Notes under the pieces: generated by a model | What the model was told of the DNA's origin: nothing | Databases searched by the model: none | Seen by the model: the letters and a program-made list of their open reading frames with translations, nothing else | Made by a program: the position numbers and the translations under genes | In this document: positions 6,712 through 10,606 of the stretch, one piece after another | Layout of the letters: every line of letters starts with the position of its first letter | Position numbering within the stretch: the first letter of the stretch is position 1 | Assembly: GCA_903834675.1 (NCBI GenBank) | Contig: CAILKC010000527.1 | Coordinates: 1-10,606, forward strand | DNA from: an uncultured Victivallales bacterium | GTDB lineage: Bacteria; Verrucomicrobiota; Lentisphaeria; Oligosphaerales; JAFGRS01 | Direction of reading: 5' to 3' | DNA length: 10,606 bases

Positions 6712-7199
6712 GGCTTCGCCGTCGGCAGCGTCTTCATCAGGTTGGCCATTTCGATGGCGGCGACCGCGGCGCTGGCGCCCCGGTTTCCGGCCTTGGTGCC
6801 GGAACGCTCGATGGCCTGCTCGATGCTTTCGGTCGTGACCACGCCGTAGATGACCGGCAGGCCCGTTTGCATGGACACCTGGGCCAGCCCCTTCGATACC
6901 TCGGAGTTGATGTACTGGGCGTGAGAGGTGGACCCCTGAATGACCACGCCCAAGGCGATCAGCGCGTTATAGCGACCACTGCCTGCCAGGCGCTTGACCA
7001 CCAGCGGGATTTCGAAGGAACCGGGCACCCAGGCGACCTCAATGTCGGCGACACTGCCGCCATGCCGACGGATGGCGTCCTTCGCCCCTTCGAGCAGCTT
7101 GGACACGAAGAACTCGTTGAAACGGCTGCAGACGATGCCAAAACGCAGCCCGGTGGCCAGCAGCATACCCTCGTACGTGGCGCCTTCTACGGTGCTCAT
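6708..7199 (-). CDS. ribH: 6,7-dimethyl-8-ribityllumazine synthase, 163 aa
   Basis: Catalyses the penultimate step of riboflavin synthesis, joining 3,4-dihydroxy-2-butanone 4-phosphate (made by the upstream ribBA product) to the ribityl-aminouracil. Family members assemble as pentamers or 60-subunit capsids in the cytoplasm. Visible motifs are RFN (26-28) for the aromatic substrate stack, VPGSFEIPL (58-66), [14 protein letters not shown] (84-97) with the catalytic His93, and [23 protein letters not shown] (119-141). Length is typical. AAAGGAG lies 6 nt before the ATG at 7199. It is 43 bp behind ribBA, and its stop overlaps the nusB start, so the three should be co-transcribed under the FMN riboswitch. 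Confidence 0.97.
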   Translation of the reverse strand: MSTVEGATYEGMLLATGLRFGIVCSRFNEFFVSKLLEGAKDAIRRHGGSVADIEVAWVPGSFEIPLVVKRLAGSGRYNALIALGVVIQGSTSHAQYINSEVSKGLAQVSMQTGLPVIYGVVTTESIEQAIERSGTKAGNRGASAAVAAIEMANLMKTLPTAKP

Positions 7200-7242
7200 C
7201 GATGGCTCCTTTCTGACCGATAACGGCGGCGGGGAGAGGCCT

Positions 7243-8430
7243 TCAGATCAGGTGTCCCAGCCGCTCCTTCTTGGTGTTCAGATAACGGCTATTGGTTTCG
7301 CACGGCGGCACCACAATCGGCACGCGGTCGGTGATCTGCAGGCCGTAGCCCTCGAGACCGACCAGTTTGCGTGGGTTATTGGTGATCAGGCGGATGCTGG
7401 CGACGCCCAGGTTCAGCAGAATCTGAGCTCCGAGGCCGTACTCGCGCAGGTCCGGCGCGAAGCCCAGTCGTTCGTTGGCCTCGACCGTGTCCAGTCCGCG
7501 CTCCTGGAGGTGGTAGGCATGCAGCTTGTTGCTCAGGCCAATACCGCGGCCCTCCTGGCGCATGTAGACCACGACGCCGCAGTCCTCCTGCATGATCATC
7601 GTCATGGCCTGGCGCAACTGCTGGCCGCAGTCGCAGCGCTGTGAATGGAAGACGTCGCCGGTAAGGCACTCACTGTGGACGCGCACCAGGACATTCTCCC
7701 GGCCACGCACGACGCCATGCACCAGGGCCAGGTGTTCGCGGCCGTCGGTCTTGGCCACATAGCAGTGCAGGTCGAAAACGCCCTCGGGCGTGGGCAGTTT
7801 GACCACCTGGACCTGTTCCACCAGGCTCTCGGTCTGGCGGCGGAAGCGGATGAGGTCGGCGATGGTGCCGATCTTCAGGCCGTGCTGCTGGGCGAAAACC
7901 TGCAAGTCCGGCAGGCGCGCCATGGTGCCATCATCCTTCATGATCTCGCAGATGACGCCGTAGGGAGAAAGGCCGGCCAGGCGGGCCAGGTCCGAGGCCG
8001 CCTCGGTATGGCCGGCGCGCACCAGCACCCCGCCTTCACGGGCGATGAGCGGGAAAACATGGCCCGGAGTCGCGAAGTCTGCGGCCGTCATGCGCGGATC
8101 GGCGATGCGCTGGATGGTCAGGGCTCGGTCATAGGCGCTGATGCCGGTGGTGACGTCGGCGCGGGCGTCGACGCTGACGGTGAACTTGGTGCCGTAGGCA
8201 TCGCCGCCGTGCCCCATCTCATAGAGCCCGAGCTGCGTAGCGCGGGTGCGGGTCACCGGGACGCAGACCAGACCGCGGCCGAAACGCGCCATGAAGTTGA
8301 CCGCTTCCGGGGTCACCCTCTCTGCCGCCATCAGCAGGTCACCCTCGTTCTCGCGGCCTTCGTCATCCGTGATGACGATCATCTCGCCTGCGGCGATGGC
8401 CCCAATCAAGTCTTCGGCCGTATTCACCAT
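7243..8430 (-). CDS. ribBA: Bifunctional DHBP synthase / GTP cyclohydrolase II, 395 aa
   Basis: One protein for the two entry reactions of riboflavin synthesis. Residues 1 to about 200 are the 3,4-dihydroxy-2-butanone 4-phosphate synthase domain: [10 protein letters not shown] (22-31) with the substrate and Mg residues, [12 protein letters not shown] (79-90), and RAGHTEA (138-144) with the phosphate- and metal-binding Arg and His. Residues about 205-395 are GTP cyclohydrolase [22 protein letters not shown] (250-269) with zinc cysteines 255, 266 and 268, then RQEGRGIGL (291-299) and NNPRKL (351-356). Both sites look complete. One oddity is TPGHVFPL at 121-128, where most relatives have RPGH. 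I chose the ATG at 8430 (MVNTAEDLI), which matches the family's usual start and has GAGG, though only 3 nt away. A GTG at 8475 in frame lacks a ribosome binding site. No ribD or riboflavin synthase gene is seen here. Confidence 0.97.
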   Translation of the reverse strand: MVNTAEDLIGAIAAGEMIVITDDEGRENEGDLLMAAERVTPEAVNFMARFGRGLVCVPVTRTRATQLGLYEMGHGGDAYGTKFTVSVDARADVTTGISAYDRALTIQRIADPRMTAADFATPGHVFPLIAREGGVLVRAGHTEAASDLARLAGLSPYGVICEIMKDDGTMARLPDLQVFAQQHGLKIGTIADLIRFRRQTESLVEQVQVVKLPTPEGVFDLHCYVAKTDGREHLALVHGVVRGRENVLVRVHSECLTGDVFHSQRCDCGQQLRQAMTMIMQEDCGVVVYMRQEGRGIGLSNKLHAYHLQERGLDTVEANERLGFAPDLREYGLGAQILLNLGVASIRLITNNPRKLVGLEGYGLQITDRVPIVVPPCETNSRYLNTKKERLGHLI

Positions 8431-8450
8431 TAGCCTCGTCGCGTTCGGAA

Positions 8451-8465
8451 CCGGCAGGCTGCCGG
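8451..8465 (-). promoter_or_regulatory. Palindrome just upstream of the ribBA ribosome binding site
   Basis: CCGGCAGGCTGCCGG is a perfect palindrome with 7-bp arms and can fold as a short GC hairpin about 14 nt before GAGG (8434-8437). It lies between the FMN aptamer and the start codon, so it may take part in the riboswitch output. It does not contain the ribosome binding site and has no T-run, so the mechanism is open. Confidence 0.35.
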
Positions 8466-8507
8466 AAGGTTGCACACGTCATGAGGGGCAGGGGCAGGGA
8501 GGATACG

Positions 8508-8547
8508 GGCGGCACCCCCAGCCGCAAACCGGCCGACAGTGCCCGCC
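8508..8547 (-). promoter_or_regulatory. Candidate expression-platform hairpin after the FMN aptamer
   Basis: On the minus-strand transcript, GGCGGGCAC (8547-8539) can pair with GTGCCGCC (8515-8508) with a single bulged base, enclosing a smaller GCCG/CGGC hairpin. It starts 8 nt after the aptamer ends. No T-run follows, which speaks against a simple intrinsic terminator and leaves rho-dependent or translational control possible. Confidence 0.4.
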
Positions 8548-8554
8548 AGACGGC

Positions 8555-8669
8555 TCTTCTTCCATCCAGACTGTACTGTCGGTCCCGGACTTTCACCGGA
8601 TCGATCCTGCCATCGCAGGACTCGCGGACTGTCACCGCCGGTCGGGTATCGCACCCTGCCCCGAAGAAC
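8555..8669 (-). ncRNA. FMN riboswitch (RFN element)
   Basis: The minus strand carries the conserved RFN pieces in order. The 5' strand of P1 and its junction, TTCTTCGGGGCAGGGTG, is followed by CCCGACCGGCGGT, then CAGTCCGCGAG, a short variable stem (TCCTGC/GCAGGA), ATCCGGTGAAAGTCCGG, GACCGACAGT and finally AGTCTGGATGGAAGAAGA. TTCTTC and GAAGAA close P1. FMN binding to this aptamer class lowers expression of riboflavin synthesis or transport genes. It sits 124 nt upstream of ribBA, the expected target, and the whole ribBA-ribH-nusB-ftsY cluster lies downstream on the same strand. Confidence 0.97.
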
Positions 8670-8719
8670 CGTCGCCACTCAGCGCCCAACCGCGGTCCCG
8701 CGGTCATCGCGCGCCGAGT

Positions 8720-8725
8720 AGTATA
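8720..8725 (-). promoter_or_regulatory. Possible -10 element of the riboswitch-ribBA transcript
   Basis: TATACT on the minus strand (5 of 6 to the consensus) lies about 50 bp upstream of the aptamer. At 17-bp spacing the -35 would be TGGCGG, a poor match. A TTGACG occurs further up at about 27 bp, which is too far for standard sigma70. The strand and position fit the start of the riboflavin transcript. Confidence 0.35.
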
Positions 8726-8757
8726 AGGCCTCATCCCCCGCGCCGCCAGAAACGTCA

Positions 8758-8805
8758 AGGACCTGGGGCGCAAGTCAGTTCCGTGGGGGGGATGACTCAG
8801 GTCCT
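8758..8805. repeat. Interrupted hairpin at the edge of the non-coding block
   Basis: AGGACCTG (8758-8765) pairs with CAGGTCCT (8798-8805) and, inside, AGTCA (8773-8777) pairs with TGACT (8793-8797). It marks one end of the roughly 340-bp interval 8745-9084, in which I find no gene on either strand. Confidence 0.6.
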
Positions 8806-8819
8806 GGGGTTCAGGGTTC

Positions 8820-8838
8820 AGCCCAGCCCCCGGCTGGG
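8820..8838. repeat. Hairpin containing the left copy of a 16-bp direct repeat
   Basis: AGCCCAGCCCCCGGCT (8820-8835) recurs exactly at 9045-9060. The left copy also forms a perfect 7-bp hairpin, CCCAGCC (8822-8828) with GGCTGGG (8832-8838) around CCC. The right copy has lost the closing arm. Confidence 0.75.
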
Positions 8839-8855
8839 AGGCCGGACATACCGGA

Positions 8856-8866
8856 ATGAGACTTGC
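8856..8866 (+). repeat. Left arm of an 11-bp inverted repeat framing the hairpin array
   Basis: ATGAGACTTGC is the exact complement of GCAAGTCTCAT at 9031-9041. The pair encloses 164 bp that include three adjacent hairpins. Confidence 0.65.
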
Positions 8867-8883
8867 CGACGCGGTTCCTGTTC

Positions 8884-8996
8884 CGATCCGGCCGGTACGT
8901 GCCGGATCGCCTGGAGGGCGGCCCTGCGTGGCCGCCGCGGCGCCGACGCAGCGGCGCCCTCCAACGCCCTTCGTCTGCCGCGGCGGACGAGGGGCG
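8884..8996. repeat. Array of three back-to-back hairpins
   Basis: Hairpin 1 (8884-8909) has perfect 9-bp arms, CGATCCGGC and GCCGGATCG, around 8 nt. Hairpin 2 (8913-8962) is a 50-bp imperfect inverted repeat pairing at 20 of 24 outer positions (GGAGGGCG... with ...CGCCCTCC). Hairpin 3 (8965-8996) is a loopless 32-bp palindrome, CGCCCTTCGTCTGCCG against CGGCGGACGAGGGGCG, in which 14 of 16 pairs are Watson-Crick and two are T-G. Spacers are only 3 and 2 nt. It could be a cluster of dispersed palindromes, a structured RNA or a transcript end for the gene at 9085. Confidence 0.85.
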
Positions 8997-9030
8997 GAAT
9001 GGGAAGCGCCTGGTGTGATACGAGGTTGCT

Positions 9031-9041
9031 GCAAGTCTCAT
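9031..9041 (-). repeat. Right arm of the 11-bp inverted repeat
   Basis: GCAAGTCTCAT is complementary to 8856-8866. The neighbouring bases do not extend the match on either side. Confidence 0.65.
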
Positions 9042-9044
9042 GCA

Positions 9045-9060
9045 AGCCCAGCCCCCGGCT
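9045..9060 (+). repeat. Right copy of the 16-bp direct repeat
   Basis: AGCCCAGCCCCCGGCT matches 8820-8835 exactly, and lies 24 bp before the stop codon of the minus-strand gene that follows. Confidence 0.75.
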
Positions 9061-9084
9061 TTTCGGCGGCTCTTGGGGAAGGTG

Positions 9085-10606
9085 TCACTCCGCCAGGATC
9101 TGGATCTCGTAGATGGACCACCACATGCGTTCTTCGTCGCCGGTCTGGATGATCTTGACGTAGCGGCCGGCGGTAGGAAGGACGGGGATCACGGTCAGCG
9201 CCTTGGCCTCGTCGCCGCCGACGCCGATGGGGCCGCGCCAGGCCTGGCCGTCGGCGGAGATCATGATCCGGAAGCCCCGCGGGTAGTCGCCGGTGGATTG
9301 GGCCGCATCGAGGATGAGGCGCCGCAGGGTGCGGGTTTGGCCGAGGTCGACCATGAACCAGTCATTGGGCTTCTGGCCGCGGCCGGTGCCCCAGCGCGTC
9401 TTGAGATCGCCATCGATGGCCTTGGCCGCGGCGCCGTTGTCCGGGGAGGCGCTGACCTTCCACCGGGAGCGGTCGAGTTTGAGCTTCGCTTCGTCGAGGT
9501 GCTCTGGTCGGCCATTGATCTGCAGTTCGGCGATGGACCAGTACATGCCGCCCTTGCCGGTCTGCTCGAGGCGGAGGTAGCGTCCTGAGGTGGTGGGGAG
9601 CTTGAGGGTCATGACTTTGGCGTCGCCCTTGCCTTCGAGGATGGGCTTGCCCCACTGGGCTCGGTCCGGGGAGATAAAGAGGCGATACTGGACCGGGAAA
9701 TCGTTGCCGGTGTTGCCGGCATCGAGGCGGATCTCGCGGATCTCGGTCTCGTAACCGAGGTCGATCTCGAACCACTCATCGCCCTGCTGGGCGCGGCCGG
9801 AGGTCCAGCGCGTCGTGCGGACGCCATCGATGGCGTTGGCCAGGCCCTCGCTGCCGCTGGAGTGAGAGGCCGAGAGCTTCATGGCGGCGCCCTCGAGACC
9901 CCGCATGATCTTGACCGCCGACAGGAGCGCTTCGGCCTGGAGGGCTTCTTGATCGAGAAACTCTTTGGCCAGCGCCAGGGCATCGGGATGGATGAGGTCG
10001 CCGAGACCGGCGAGCAGCGAACGCTTTTCCGAGTCGCCCTGGGCCAGGCCGAGAGCCTCGCGGTAGAGCCGCAGAGTGTCCTTCACGGGGCGCGGGCTGG
10101 GCATGGCAAGCTGGCGGGCGTAACCGCGCAGGGCGAGGACGCGGAGGGCCTCGGTGTCTGCCTGAGTGCTGGCCTGGCGGAGGCGCTCCATGGGGGTGGC
10201 ATCGGGCCAGTCGGCGAGGGCTTTGATGGCGGCCTTGCGCACGGCGGCATCGGCGTGGCCCAGGGCGGCGTAGAGGGCCTCCAGTCCGCTGGGTCGGCCG
10301 AGTTTGCCGAGAATATCGAGGCAGGAAGCACGCGCCGGCAGCGGCAGGTCGCCCGCCAGGCCCGCCAGGACGGCGCGCGGCCCGGCGTCGAGGTCGGCAC
10401 TGCGGCGCGAGACGCCGACGAGGAGGTTCTCCAGCTTGGACAGCGACCCCGCGTCGCGGGTCTCCGTCAGCAGTTCCACCAGGGCCGCGAGATGCGCGGT
10501 GGCCGTAAGTTGAGCGAGGGAGTCGAGGGACTGGCTGACGACCTGGCGTTCGGCGGAGCGGGCCGTGCGCAGCAAGGCCGGCACGGCGCCGACTGCCCGG
10601 CGCGCC
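9085..10606 (-). CDS. HEAT-like repeat protein with two tandem F5/8 type C (discoidin) domains, 5' end missing
   Basis: The stop is at 9085-9087, but the frame runs open past the window edge, so the N-terminus is missing; a GTG at 10584 is probably only an internal valine. Counting from that codon, about 1-230 is all-helical and Ala/Leu-rich with HEAT-like repeats (for example [29 protein letters not shown]). Two discoidin domains follow, about 235-358 and 370-499. They are clear tandem duplicates: both contain AIDG, then TRW, a W-F-x-x-DLG strand, a SPD or SADG-x-x-W segment, a GRY strand and a final WSI-x-E-x-QI. Discoidin folds usually bind carbohydrate or similar ligands outside the cytoplasm, and HEAT repeats bind proteins, so a secreted or surface scaffold or a domain of a larger enzyme is likely. 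A signal peptide and any catalytic domain would lie outside the window. It is upstream of, but separated by 340 bp from, the riboflavin cluster. Confidence 0.93.
   Translation of the reverse strand, partial: ARRAVGAVPALLRTARSAERQVVSQSLDSLAQLTATAHLAALVELLTETRDAGSLSKLENLLVGVSRRSADLDAGPRAVLAGLAGDLPLPARASCLDILGKLGRPSGLEALYAALGHADAAVRKAAIKALADWPDATPMERLRQASTQADTEALRVLALRGYARQLAMPSPRPVKDTLRLYREALGLAQGDSEKRSLLAGLGDLIHPDALALAKEFLDQEALQAEALLSAVKIMRGLEGAAMKLSASHSSGSEGLANAIDGVRTTRWTSGRAQQGDEWFEIDLGYETEIREIRLDAGNTGNDFPVQYRLFISPDRAQWGKPILEGKGDAKVMTLKLPTTSGRYLRLEQTGKGGMYWSIAELQINGRPEHLDEAKLKLDRSRWKVSASPDNGAAAKAIDGDLKTRWGTGRGQKPNDWFMVDLGQTRTLRRLILDAAQSTGDYPRGFRIMISADGQAWRGPIGVGGDEAKALTVIPVLPTAGRYVKIIQTGDEERMWWSIYEIQILAE

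Noticed and set aside
7645..8433. Plus-strand open frame antisense to ribBA
   Set aside because: The minus strand encodes a complete RibBA with all active-site motifs; the plus-strand frame shows no family features.
8431..8475. GTG start for ribBA adding 15 residues
   Set aside because: No ribosome binding site precedes it, the extra residues are not family-like, and the hairpin at 8451-8465 would lie inside the coding region.
8689..8704. ACCGCGG-TC-CCGCGGT palindrome in the riboswitch leader as an operator
   Set aside because: It lies between the probable -10 and the aptamer, but consists only of GC steps that recur easily here, and nothing links it to a known regulator.

Overview
The window is G+C-rich bacterial chromosome carrying nine recognisable protein genes, all but one on the minus strand, and no sign of phage or transposase genes. 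The ribBA-ribH-nusB-ftsY order, the sugar-type Gfo/Idh and FAD oxidoreductases and the HEAT-plus-discoidin protein fit a PVC-type or related environmental lineage (Planctomycetota, Verrucomicrobiota/Kiritimatiellota/Lentisphaerota, Hydrogenedentota). This is a guess from gene content; no marker in the window settles the phylum.

Left part (1-4616): a phosphoglucomutase/phosphomannomutase gene (minus) is followed by an FAD-dependent oxidoreductase gene (minus), which ends at two tandem hairpins. A divergent intergenic region of 530 bp separates the mutase from a Gfo/Idh/MocA-type dehydrogenase (plus). That region holds a perfect 19-bp inverted repeat whose two copies are each small palindromes. 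The three genes look like sugar-phosphate and sugar redox metabolism, but no substrate can be assigned.

Middle (4617-5228): after the dehydrogenase comes a minisatellite on an 8-bp grid, then a strong hairpin lying between convergent genes. Next, on the minus strand, is a 94-residue, very basic, Ala/Lys-tailed protein of unknown function with a good sigma70-type promoter of its own.

Right part (5229-8670): a minus-strand cluster begins with a textbook FMN riboswitch and runs ribBA, ribH, nusB, ftsY. It combines two riboflavin-pathway enzymes with a transcription antitermination factor and the SRP receptor. If no internal promoter exists, FMN level would also affect nusB and ftsY.

Far right (8745-10606): about 340 bp of non-coding DNA is packed with hairpins, three of them back to back. 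It lies downstream of a gene cut off by the window edge that encodes HEAT-like helical repeats followed by two tandem F5/8 type C (discoidin) domains.

Most of the window is ordinary housekeeping. The parts worth a second look are the non-coding palindrome block, the paired palindromes between the divergent genes, the 8-bp-grid repeat and the small basic protein.
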